The position numbers and the translations under genes were made by a program. A stretch of DNA of 64,000 bases from the NCBI GenBank assembly GCA_900660155.1, contig CABFPE010000179.1, positions 111,656 to 175,655 of the forward strand, given 5' to 3'. Of this stretch, positions 24,372-35,800 are shown in pieces. How positions within the stretch are numbered: position 1 is the stretch's first letter; the number at the start of each line of letters is the position of its first letter. The notes beneath the pieces were generated by a model. That model made no database searches. It was given only the letters and a program-made list of their open reading frames with translations, and was not told the origin of the DNA. This DNA comes from Hofstenia miamia (Eukaryota > Xenacoelomorpha > Acoela > Hofsteniidae).

Positions 24372-25570
24372 TTATATTAGGCTTTGAGGATGAGGCAATT
24401 TTTGCCTAACTTAATAGGCTTTTGCATAATTCTACTAAGTACTATATTGCACACCTCCATGCAAAATTTCAAGCTGCTGTCTTTAATAGTTAAGCAGCTC
24501 TGTTACCTTATGTAAAGCAAATCTACAAATTTTGTAACATTTTGCAGCTTTTTGCTTCTAGATAAGATAATTTCCATGGTATCAATATCAAATTTCACAA
24601 ACTATAAGTACATAGTTTACCAAGTCTATACCTAAAATAAAATTGATATTATGTTTTAGAGTTTAGGAGTAAGGTTGGAAAATAGTTAAAAAATACTGGT
24701 TTTGATGCCTTGTTTTAGGCTAAAATTTAAAGATAAAATGTTTAATTTCAGTATCAGGTTCTCAAAATCCTTGGTTATTTCTAAAAATTGCTTGGATTAA
24801 TTCAAACAAATTGCCAGTTTTGCTGTATACTCCCTTGTAATTTTTGTGCAAAAAAAATGTTTGACAATATTTAAGGCTTTGATATTTTTAGTAATTTTAC
24901 ATTAGACTTTAAGGAAGCAATTTTAGGCTAAGTTAACAGGTTTGTTATATTTCTGCTAAGACTATACTGCACACCTCCATGCAAAATTTCAAGCTGCTGT
25001 TATCTTTAATAGTTAAGCAGCTATGTCTCTTTAAGAAAACCAAATCTACTGATTTTGTAACATGTTTATTGTTTTTTACTCTAGATGTCATAATTTTGAT
25101 GGTAGCCTTACCTACCTTAGCAACTATAAATGCATTAGTTATCAAGCCTATGCCTAAGATAAAATTCACATTATGTTTTTTAGCTTAGTTGCTAGGTGGG
25201 AAAATATTGAATTAGTAGATTGTTTTTTAAGGCCTTGTTTTGCCTCAGGCTTAAAGGTAGCATTTTCAATTTCAGTCTCAGGTTCTTAAAATCACTTGTA
25301 ATTTCTAAAAATGGTTTTTGTTAATTCTCACCAATTGCAATTTTAATTTGGACCACTGAAATAATTTTACAAAAATTTGTTCAACAAAATTTAAGGCTTT
25401 AGGGCTCAGACAATTTTTACCCAAAATATTTTCCAACTAGACATACACTCTCTAATTTCTAATGTTCACAAAAATTTTCAAGCCATAACAATTGAAATTG
25501 CTGTTGCAAAAGGAAAAAATGAAAATCTCAGAGGTAAAATTTTGAGGCTAAAAGTAGGTAATTTGCCCCC
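24372..25570. repeat. Diverged tandem repeat, unit about 510-530 bp, two and a part copies
   Basis: The block GCACACCTCCATGCAAAATT followed by TCAAGCTGCTG and AGTTAAGCAGCT occurs at about 24,450 and again at about 24,968. Both are preceded by AGGCTAA/GGCAATTTTxGCC and followed by TTTTGTAACAT and ATAAAATT(G/C)A. A third, partial and more diverged unit starts near 25,385 (AAGGCTTTAGGGCTCAGACAATTTTTACC). No coding potential is evident. Confidence 0.65.
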
Positions 25571-26390
25571 CTCCCCCAATGACTAAAGAGAATTTTCATT
25601 GTAAATGATCTATTAGGGAAAACCTAGTACCTATCACCATAAATAGTTGCAATATTAAAGCCATAGTAGACACCAGTGCATCAATCACTATATTGACTGA
25701 CACCTGCATATAATATAGGATGGACAATGATGATGTGAGTAAGGATGAATCAAGACTAAAAATTGCTTCAACTGACTCCATCATCATCAAGAGTATAGTA
25801 AGTCAAGCTCCTAAAACTATACAAAATGTAAAATTCCAACAAGATGTGTACATAGTAGACACTCAAAACTATAATTTACGACCCTTTTATGTCTTAAGTA
25901 GCTTAGAATGTTCCAATGAGCAAAGAAGTGATATATGTCCTGATAAATGTACATTCTATAATATGTTCTAGTTTTGTTTGATAATTTTTCAAAATATTTT
26001 AAAGTGATACCTGTAAAAAATTTCAAAGCTTAAGCAACCACTGAAGCCATCATGAATAAGTGGATCTGTGTCTAGCCTATGGAGCAACTGATCACTGACC
26101 AGGTCAAACAATTTGAAAGCAATCCTATCTGAATGTTACCAAGGAAACTTGAAATTTCTAAGCCATCAACAGGACAATAGAGCTGTTGAATTAGTAAGCT
26201 AGAGATTGATTAGAACTATCACATCTCACACTTGTGGAAAAGACTGGTGAGAAGTGCTCCAAATTGTAGAATTCTTTTACCACACCTCCATCCATTCAAA
26301 AACTAAAATATCACCATGTAAAGATATGTATAGCCAAGAAGCTCCAACACCTATCACAATAATGTTCTGTAGAAATTAATAATGAATAAA
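25571..26390 (+). mobile_element. Old gypsy-type pol relic (protease and integrase remnants)
   Basis: This is a heavily broken fossil related to the element at 3,618-13,227. A protease-like block (IKAIVDTSASITILT) lies near 25,655-25,700. Traces of the integrase core and C-terminal part lie at about 25,980-26,370, including a block like 'FYHTSIHSKTKISPCKDMY', which matches the younger element's equivalent. The order relative to the RNase H at 23,171 does not fit one element, so two relics are likely. Confidence 0.5.
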
Positions 26391-27540
26391 AAAAACCTTG
26401 TTCAGAAAATAGCTTTATCTCATAAAGCAATGTACATTAACAAACAGAAAGGCACTGTTAAATAATAATGCTACTTTAATGTAGTTGTATATGGCAATCA
26501 CTTTAACTTAATTTCATAGAGTGGCAGAGGATTTGAACATAAAAACACAACATAAATCAGATGATATTAAATTAATGAAACAAATTTCTTTCTCATACAG
26601 CAGTACTCAATGAATTCTGTCAAACTGTGGTAACACAAGTCTAGGTTAATTAGTGGGTAATTCATTACTATCAATAAGCTCTCACATGCCCAACAGTACA
26701 CTACTCTCTGAAAGAGAAAATCACTGACACAAGCATTTGACTTCCTTTTCACCATTTCAAATATCTTATAAATTTACAGACCATAATGTTTTTTTATCAA
26801 GAACTTGATATTATCAAGAACTTTGGCATTCAAAATTTTTAAACTCATTCTTTTTTTAAGACTTTTCACAAGACTGGAGAAATTGACCTGGATTAATTGA
26901 TTTCACATGGTTATTGAAAATCAGCTTAATAAAATTGTGCTCCAATTTTATCTTACTATAATGCTTTTTCATATAAAAGCCTGAAAATTTCTTAAATTTG
27001 TATTCTTTCAAATCACATGCGTCATCAAGCTTCTGTATACATGTACATTGATTTTGCATTTATGTCTCTGACTGTTTTCAATATTTTTAATACATTAAAA
27101 TTTAAGATTTTGTTTGTTTTTTATTTCTATTTATTTCTCTTTTTATTGTATTAGCATGTACTAGTATATATACTCGCCCATAGCCCATCTAGTGCTTTAA
27201 AAATCGTCAAACCCTATTTGCTTTACTTTGACCAGCATGGGAATGTTGTCAAACAATTTCTCAAGGAGGAAATGGGGACAAGGATCCAACTTCTTAATGC
27301 CCTAAGATGAGTAAAGCTTTTTTGCATGTCATTTTTGCATTTTATTGTTAGCATTTCTTTCATCTTTCAAAGTAAAGTTGTAATTTTTGTTCCCTAAGTT
27401 TGTTATGTAAAGAGTTTATATTAGTAATTAATGGAAAACGAATTTTAATGTGGGTAAAGTACGTCATTTAAATATACATAATATATGCATGTTTGAATAA
27501 GATAGTTGTATATGTGTAAATGTAACCTGCATTTCTCTTC
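26391..27540. other. Noncoding AT-rich stretch
   Basis: No convincing frame, no terminal repeats and no RNA gene seen. The frames here lack protein-like composition. Confidence 0.4.
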
Positions 27541-28146
27541 TTAGTTGTAAGTGAAGATTTAAGATCGGAGGAAGCATTTGACGAAATAGAGATTGTTCAT
27601 TACCTTGGTTAATTTATGCAATATTGATACTGAGTATGAAATGGAATGGCTAATAAAGAAAAAACGATTATCATTGAACGAATCCCGTGATGATACCCGT
27701 GGAGATAGTCGAACAAGGTTTTTGGTTGAAAATTTCTATGTTGCGGTTTTCGTGCTAGTCGCACAATTAAAGATCGATTTGAAGATTTCAACCCAGTAGT
27801 GTTACTGTTTCATCAAGCAACTATTTCAAACAGGTAGCAACAATCTACGCGGGTGATACCAGCTCAGAGACCGACGCCAATAATTACTTTAATTTATTTC
27901 AAGCCCGTATGCAGAATTAAAATTAACGGATGACATGGAACGTGGTGAAGTTTTGTCGTTCATGGGGGCTAATGACCTCGATGTTGCTTTTCTAATTTAG
28001 CTGAAATGTACTCTATATATCTGTGTATACCGGCCACCTCGGCAACATGCGAAAGAAGGTTTAGCCATCTTAAATTGATTAAGAGCTATCTACGTTCTAC
28101 AATGTCCGAGGAGCGACTGTTTTCATTAGCCTTTGCTGTCAATTGA
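27541..28146 (+). mobile_element. hAT-type transposase relic (C-terminal dimerisation region)
   Basis: The open frame 28,006-28,146 (46 residues) reads 'IPATSATCERRFSHLKLIKSY' followed by 'LRSTMSEERL', a close match to the C-terminal dimerisation motif of hAT transposases of the ZMYM1/TTF-type kind. The preceding 450 bases contain short frames such as 27,593-27,799 that look like upstream pieces of the same protein (FRASRTIKDRF in one frame) but are disrupted. The catalytic core is missing. Such relics are common in animal genomes. A domesticated gene is unlikely because the rest is broken. Confidence 0.7.
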
Positions 28147-28732
28147 TCAGAATATATCCAATATGGTATTGATGTTTGAAATGTCATAAAACCGTTTTTA
28201 GAAATAAGGAAGCGAAAATGGAAGACAAAGCGCCTCATATTTACTTCTACTTATAATTTATAAGCCTTTTACCATTTAATAAATCAATTTCTGTACTCTT
28301 CTACTACTGCTATTCTAGCACTTTTCACGGTTTTCATACAACTTTTTTACTTAGAAATATGGGCTTAAAACGGTAACATTATTTGTCTATAGCGCAAACT
28401 AAAATTGCAGTCTCCTAAAAAGGTAGTGAAAAATTTTCTGAAAAACATTTGGTCATTACGGTGAGTTTTTCAGGCGCCGGCCAGTTAAAAACCACAGGTC
28501 TCTACATATGAGGTTTTTTTACTCCCCTCCCTGAGTGGAAGCCCCGGTTTAAGCCATTGCATAGGGTATTTCAATAACAAACAAGAATGCTTTTAAAGAT
28601 TTATTCGAAATTGTTTTTGATTTTTAGTAGGTGCCTTTTATAATACAGTAGAATGCATGTCATTATTATAGCAGTTGGTCTTTAGCTGCCTTATTAGTCC
28701 ATATCATGTTATTAATAAAAGTGAAAAAAGGG
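28147..28732. other. Noncoding stretch upstream of a MITE
   Basis: No frame and no recognisable feature. It is slightly less AT-rich around 28,470-28,560. Confidence 0.35.
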
Positions 28733-28879
28733 GGTGCCACATGATGGGCTTTTGCACTAGAGCAAAGCCTTAAGGGTGCTCTCGGAGCATGTGTCGGGGA
28801 ACGAGTTCATCGTGTACCATGCCAAAGTGCACCTAACATAGTTCATTGGCCCCGGGACAAAGCCCATCGTGTGACATCC
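28733..28879. mobile_element. Fold-back MITE-like element, about 147 bp
   Basis: The ends are inverted: GGTGCCACATGATGGGCTTT on the left and GGATGTCACACGATGGGCTTT read on the other strand from the right. The interior is GC-richer than the flanks and has no frame. Target duplication is not clear, so the family is unknown. Confidence 0.6.
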
Positions 28880-29467
28880 GCTTAGCTATAAAGAAATTGA
28901 AATTGTCGTACAGAATAGAATAGAATGCTTGCTGGACTTTTCTCATGAAAAACGATCAATTCGCTGTAATATGTCATATAAAGCTATTTATAAGCGCTGA
29001 AGGTTTCAAGGCAATATGCTTGCAGAATACATTAAACAAATATACCAGTAAAATTTCACAAAGCAAGATGCCGTTTCGGAATAAATAAATATCGTAATTC
29101 AATTTATAGTGTTTGTTTAACTAAATTTATTATTATATAGGTTAAAGAGAGCTTATTCAAACTCCATAAAATGCTGTTATCACTTGCAGTGAATCGGACC
29201 AGACTTCTTTGAGAAATTTTCGACAATTTTCAATCATTTTTCCAATGAAAAACAATTGATGTAGCCATTACATGGGTTTATAGGCTAATAATGTGATTTG
29301 AATTTTGCTAGCACATAAACTCAATGTTAAATTATAGCATTCTAATCGCAATAATGATGAATTTTCCGGAAATCATTCTAAGAGATTTCTCAGAAAACTC
29401 TTTAATAGAATTTATTAAAATTTTGGAATTTGGAGGCTCATTCCATTTTCTCAAATCACCAGCCTTA

Positions 29468-29516
<49 letters not shown>

Positions 29517-29598
29517 TCTATATAGTCTCTATATACACGTGTGCATGTAGTACTAATAATAAAAAGTAAAATTATTAATTTAGCTGAAAACAGAAAAT
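28880..29598. other. Upstream region of the Slit-like gene
   Basis: AT-rich, with a 43-bp (AT)n tract at 29,472-29,514 and TATATAG-like sequences right after it. 'ATTTAG' at 29,579-29,584, just before the start codon, looks like the other 3' splice sites of this gene. The first coding exon may therefore be preceded by a 5' UTR intron. No promoter can be assigned with confidence. Confidence 0.3.
29472..29514. repeat. (AT)n microsatellite upstream of the Slit-like gene
   Basis: 43-bp uninterrupted AT repeat about 85 bp before the start codon. Its length is likely to be polymorphic. Confidence 0.9.
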
Positions 29599-29891
29599 AT
29601 GATAACACTCGTTCTACTGATAATCGACATAGCTCTAGGATCAGCCGCAGAAAAATTTAATTGTCCTGCTTTGTGTCAGTGCAATATCGAAAATCTGTCA
29701 GTGAACTGCAGCGGAAAAGACATGCATGTTATTCCATTTAGACTTCCAAAGAATATTAAGAGCTTAGATGTATCAAACAATGGAATAACAATTGTCAGCA
29801 TTAATGATTTACCATCTTCACTTCAAACGCTATATCTTCATGACAATCATCTCGTCCACATTGGACATAACGTATTTTCGAAATTAAAAAA
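29599..29891 (+). CDS. Slit-like gene, exon 1 (signal peptide, LRRNT and first repeats of D1)
   Basis: Starts at ATG in the context GAAAAT-ATG and ends at AAA-AA before GTATGT, leaving phase 2. It encodes a signal peptide, the LRRNT with CPALCQC and two more Cys, and repeats with 'LDVSNNGI' and 'LYLHDNHL'. Confidence 0.85.
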
Positions 29892-32800
29892 GTATGTTGT
29901 TGGATACATCAAGATTTTTAAAATTTTTAGTTTTAATATGTAGATGACCTAAATATTTAGGCTGGAGCACCTGACTCTAAATGGAAACCAACTGCACCGA
30001 TTGCCTCAGGCGATCTTCCGCAATAGTTTCGAATTAAGAAGCTTGGACATCAGCAACAACAATCTTCAGATAATTGAAAATGGAATATTTGATAATATCA
30101 CGAAATTGCGTGAACTAAAGCTTGCCCACAATTCCTTACACTGCATTGAAGATAATGTTTTCTGCAATCTTAAGAGCATTGAAATATTGAGGTACGTTTT
30201 TTAATTACATTACTAAAGCTTTGTTTCTTAGTGTTAGTAATATTTACAGACATTGAGGTGTTAAGTATGTTCTCCTAGAATAAATTTGCTTGTAGGTTAC
30301 ACATTTCAAAGTATTTTTTTAGCTGTTAGGATGTATCTGAAAATGCATTTTGAAAAAAAGGATGATGTAATATATATATATATATATATATATTGCAACT
30401 CAGACTTGTCAACGAGCTAAGCTTGAGCAGAGTATTCGATATACAACGAGCCCAAAACGAGCCGTTTTTAAGCAAACCAAATTTATAGTGCTGCTTGTTA
30501 ATTTGATTATGCAGATTTTTCTTATTTTTTCATTCAATATTCCTTACTTTAAATCTTATTTTAGAAATGTTTATTAAATAATAGGAAGAGCAATGGAAAA
30601 AATTCTGAGAGCACAATATCTTTAAAAAAAATATCGAGCTGAAAAGAGCCTCATTGAAAGATTTTATGTGGCGAAATTACGGCTCGTTAACAAGTCTGGT
30701 ACAACTACTACGTGCACGATGGTTAGTGGTAGTAAATTATGCTACCCGTACTTCCCTAATGCAAAATATAAAGAGACTTTATATTCGTTTAAAGTAGAGC
30801 TATATTGAACAAATACTGGTGTCACCATAACCCGATATACAGCATGGAGCACAAAACCCTTTCACCATTATGAATGCAATAAGAAAAATTTCAAGGCAAT
30901 AGAATGTATATAATCATGAGGTTCTATGCGTCTAGTAGTTATATTAATATAAATATTGTCGTCTGCTGCTTATTATAATACTATGAAAATGCTCTAAGCA
31001 TTGGTTCCTTTTACGTAGCGTAAAAATATTAATTAAATATTCTGGCTTCTCCATTTTGAAATTGTTGCAATGTGGACGGCTGTGATTTATATGGACCATT
31101 ACTTACTGCAAGGACCTCAATATGTTTAAATGTCATGTCTCAATTTTTGTTTAGCTTGGAAGGGAACAAATTAACAACCTTAAGAAAATCTAACTATCTT
31201 CCTATGAAGTCGTTAAACCTGTTCAATGCCTTGGAAAATAGCTTGCAATGTGACTGTCATCTAAAGTGGATACACGAGTTGAGAAAAATCCATCAGAGCA
31301 TGGACTTTAGAGCCATTTGTGCTGGGCCAGAAGACCATGCAAATAAGAATGTCACGGAAGTTGCTGAAGCTGATTTTGTTTGCAGTTCTTCACGTAAGTA
31401 GCACGCTGAGCAAATCTAACGTACCTATTTATTAAGCCCTTCAAACTTTATAATTACAATTGGGTAGTTGTTTCTTTCAAATTCTTAATATTAATTTTTT
31501 AAAAAATTTTTATTTCAATTTTTTTTCAACTCTATTTTTTAATTACTTTTTGCGAGCTGCCAATTGTGTCTGTTAGGATACCATCGCTTTTGTCTACATT
31601 TCTAAATACTTTTTCCATGCGATGTTATGAAATTTGGAAATCCTTTGATGTGCGAACATCTAAGTGTGCTTCCTTGTTGTGGTGAACATGTGATATGTAT
31701 ATTTTTTGTGTGGTCTAGGTACATGAAGTATTAACTTTTTAAATACTCAGTGACTGGTGTATTCTTCCCATACCCAATATTCAGATAATAAGACTGCCCA
31801 ATATACATGCCAGCAACCTATACCTTCAATTATTTCGTTTTCATTATTAAAAATTAATAGAGAAAATATTAAAATTAGATTTCTTCCCTAAATTTTGAGC
31901 TGCTAGCTATTGTTCTAGCGCTTTTCAAATACATTTAGTTAGGATAGCCTAAAATTATAGTGCAGATAGACTGTTATAAATGCTTTGAGGTTCAAAGCGA
32001 CATTATGTAAGCAATTTGAAGGCCCTTAGCCTTTCATTGTAACAGCTTGTTGAAAATGACTGTCATAAACTATTGATAGATGATGTACTATACAATGTAA
32101 TGTTGAGATTATTTCTGTTGATATCAATTAACGAGTCTCCCAATAAATATAATTATATAAATATAGTATACAAAATTTTGCCTAGAGTAGATATGGATGA
32201 TTTGAAAATTAATATAAAATATTTTGCAGGAAAAAACAGTATGAAAGAGAATGGTTGAATACAAAAACTCAAAAGCAATTAATTACTACAAAATCCTACA
32301 GATACATTTTGAACTGTTTTTATTCTATTGCTCTTTTTATTATTTAATTCTTAAATTATTAATTCAGTATCAATAATATAAAATCTGATATAATCCCCAA
32401 AACAAAAATCAGAATTGAGAATCTCATTTAGTTTTAATTAATAAACTTCACTTTTGAAATTATTTTAAAAAACTTGAAAACAAAAAAAATTGTTTATTCT
32501 AAAAGTTAGATTTCAAAAATTCTAATCTTCGACATCAGTTTATAAAGATTTTTTCCCCTCTAAGTTAATAAATCATATTTGAATTGGACCAGTTGAAATA
32601 CTTCCCTTTATATAAATATTACATTGTTTTAAAACATAAAAATTTAACAAGTCTATATCAAATGTGCTTTACTAGGAAACTATAAGAAACCAGCTACATA
32701 CAGGGGTATTTGAAAATTATTTTTGGCTAAATACATGTATATAAAAACAAGAAGGCGCACTTCTCAATTGTAAAAATGCCATTTTGAAATAACTGGTTTT

Positions 32801-35800
32801 GTTTTCCGACAAAATGCCTGAACTGTCATTTTTGTCTAAATATCAATAGGCTATTTGGTTTCCCTTATTTTAACTCACGTAGTGATTTTGGATTTACTCA
32901 TAATTTAGCATCAAAATATTTCTAAAAGCATGTGCACTTTTCCAAGATAGATTCCTGTGTTGTAAAGCTTTGTATGATTTGAAAGTTTCAACACTTGCCT
33001 TACCTGTAAATTCTTAGTTGAATGAGTATCTGCATGTTTCAATGTAATATTCTTTCCAATCTGCCATATGCAATCAATAGAAATAATAAACATCTACCTA
33101 AATCAGTTGCTAAATATCAATATCATGTAAAACAGCATTTTAAGTATAGCCTACCATAGTACATGGCCAGCCCAGAGATAGACATGGGCGGAATTTTTCA
33201 GGCCCGGCCCAGCCCGACCCATCAACTATTATTTCATGCATGTATTCGGTCAGGGTTGGTGGAATTCATTTTATTTGGCCGGTTTTTGTCCTTAATTTCT
33301 TAAATCTTGGGCCCGCCCTGTGTCCATCTCTGGGCCAGGCTCAGTTTTTGAATATAAATTTTATTCGAAATAGGTGCTGTTGTGAAATGTGTGAGGTAAA
33401 TTTCAAATGATTCAAAGCAATATTCAAAGCAGCACAAGAAAAAACAACGATTTTTATCCTAAAAATTTATTTCTAGCAAGGACTTCTGGACATTTATTAG
33501 TAATCCTCCGATTATCAGTGTTTCTCAATGGGCAGTGGGATAGTTCTTTGATCAGGAAATTTTGCATTGCCTTCAGCTCGTTAATATTGTAAAATTCATT
33601 CTATTGACAGTATATTATATGCTAAGGTAGTTTGAGAAAAAGTTTCCAACAATAAATCCGCTCAAGAGGTTAAATTACTGTAGTACATCAAAACTAATTT
33701 GCAAATCAAGCATTATTTTGCTGTATTTTATCAATTTAATTTTTTATTAATCTTGAGATCACAAAAATAATAAATATATTTTTTCGAAAATTTATAAAAT
33801 ATTCTAAAAATTATATAAATTGAGAGCATTTAATTTTTATGTTTATATTAAAGAGTTTAAGGAATATATTAAGATATACATTTAGAAGTTTAAACATATT
33901 AGAATGAACAGATTTCGATCTAAATATAAGCACTTTTACGTCTTTTGTGTAATCCTGACTCAAATTCAAAAAAAAATTATAAAATACTACAACTGTGAGC
34001 AAGTCATCATCAACATATATTATTCTTAGCCAAAACTTATGATTTCATTATGCTGTTAAATACACTCAAATTCTTTAAAAGAGTTTTCAAAAGGAATTCA
34101 GTAATCAAATATTTTAAAGAGAATAACTTCTTCAGAAAGCTCCTAAAACCTTAGTGTGTGCTTAAGATTCTTTAACCCTTGCAACCCGGATGGCACATAT
34201 ATGTACCATTTAACTTCTTTTGTCCCATATAATAGTAATCATCATAAACTTTATAAAACAACTTTACGCTATATGTTTTAGCCATCGAGAATCTAAAAAT
34301 AATAATTATTACAGAAAAAAAATTTCGAATTGAAAGGGTTAAGACAATAACGTATGAAAGAGAGGTCTTCTCAATATTTTATGAAGGTTTTAAAGAAGGA
34401 AATATGTGGGACCGGTATCACCCGGACTTGGACCAAATCAACCAGGAATATATCGGGATCTCGACGTTAAACTGAAAATGTACCCGAACCGTTTCCAATT
34501 TTATAAAACCGTGGACGGATGTAAAAAGCCGAATTCTACCGGCAACCATTGTGTCTTCTGAGGGCATGATATCAATTGAATGAAAACCTATCATCAAAGA
34601 AAGATGGCAAGCTAAAACCATGGTTCTTTGCATAAAACCTACCGAAAGCGAACCGAAGTTGAAAAACGTATAGTACAGGTCCCTAGTAGGACTGTAATTG
34701 TACCTTTCTTTATTGCTAAGTGCTAATAGTTATGATATATTTCCTGATAGACTTTGATATTATTAAATCTGTGCACAAATGCATAAAAATAAAAACTGCA
34801 ATTTTAACAGGGGTTTTCCTGTAAATATTCAGGTCCTTTCCTCTCTGAAATACTGGTTATGCTTTTGCTTTTACCATGAGTAAGCGTTTCAAAAAGGCAG
34901 AAATATATTTCTAGGTTTCTTCATGTTATCTTAATGACTATAATTGTTATAAAAATTTTTAGTTATAAACCTAATAAATATTGAAGTTTAGTAGCTCATT
35001 ATGGAGAAAATATTTCTTGTTCGATATGCTTTCTTGTTAGAATTATGGTTTTAAATGTTAACCTCGATATAGTTTCGTGTCCTTGAAACACCATTTTATA
35101 AAATTGAATATCGATTAATATTTTAAAAAATGCTAGAGATTCATACCTAGTAAATTCTGCATCTAAAAAATTCATTAATTCCAACATTTTACAGTGGATA
35201 AAGCTATTTTTCATTTCAAAAACTGTAGGGATTTTTTTTGCTGAAATTTCATGGGGATCTAAGTCGTTTTAAGACTAATAAGTAAAATTACTAATACATA
35301 AAAAAAGTTTGTGTTAGCTTTCGAATATATACAATACAAACTTGTAAATCACAAAATAAGAATTTTTAGGATCACCCTGCGATGACTCTGTTAAATGCAA
35401 ATTTAATGATTGCCCAGCAGCATGCGTCTGTCAAGACCAATCAGTTAACTGCCAAGGGAAGTGGCTTACTGAGGTTCCACTCAACATTCCAAATGATACA
35501 GTTGAAATTCTAATGAAATCAAATCTCATTACAGAATTGAACAATGATATTTTCCGCAATCTACGTTCTCTTAGACGCATCGACTTAAGCAATAATAAGA
35601 TTAAATACATTGCTCCACATGCATTTCGAGGTGCTAGGTAAGAATTGAATATTCTATAACTACTACGATAATACAAATACAATTTCACAGCATTATTATC
35701 AGTGTCTATAGCTAATAAAAATTCCATAACATTGAGAAAAAATAGCATATTAAAGTGAATTCAACTTTATGTTTTGACAGAATCATAGACTTTTTCAATT

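Larger units (their letters stand above)
31394..35369 (+). other. Intron 3 of the Slit-like gene (4.0 kb)
   Basis: Phase 1 intron separating D1 from D2. AT-rich, without another LRR-coding exon that I can see. It contains MITE-like elements at 33,165-33,340, 34,172-34,342 and possibly 34,408-34,686. Confidence 0.6.

Noticed and set aside
21060-26390. One continuous retroelement
   Set aside because: RNase H lies before protease and integrase, and the tandem repeat in between is unrelated, so at least two relics are more likely.
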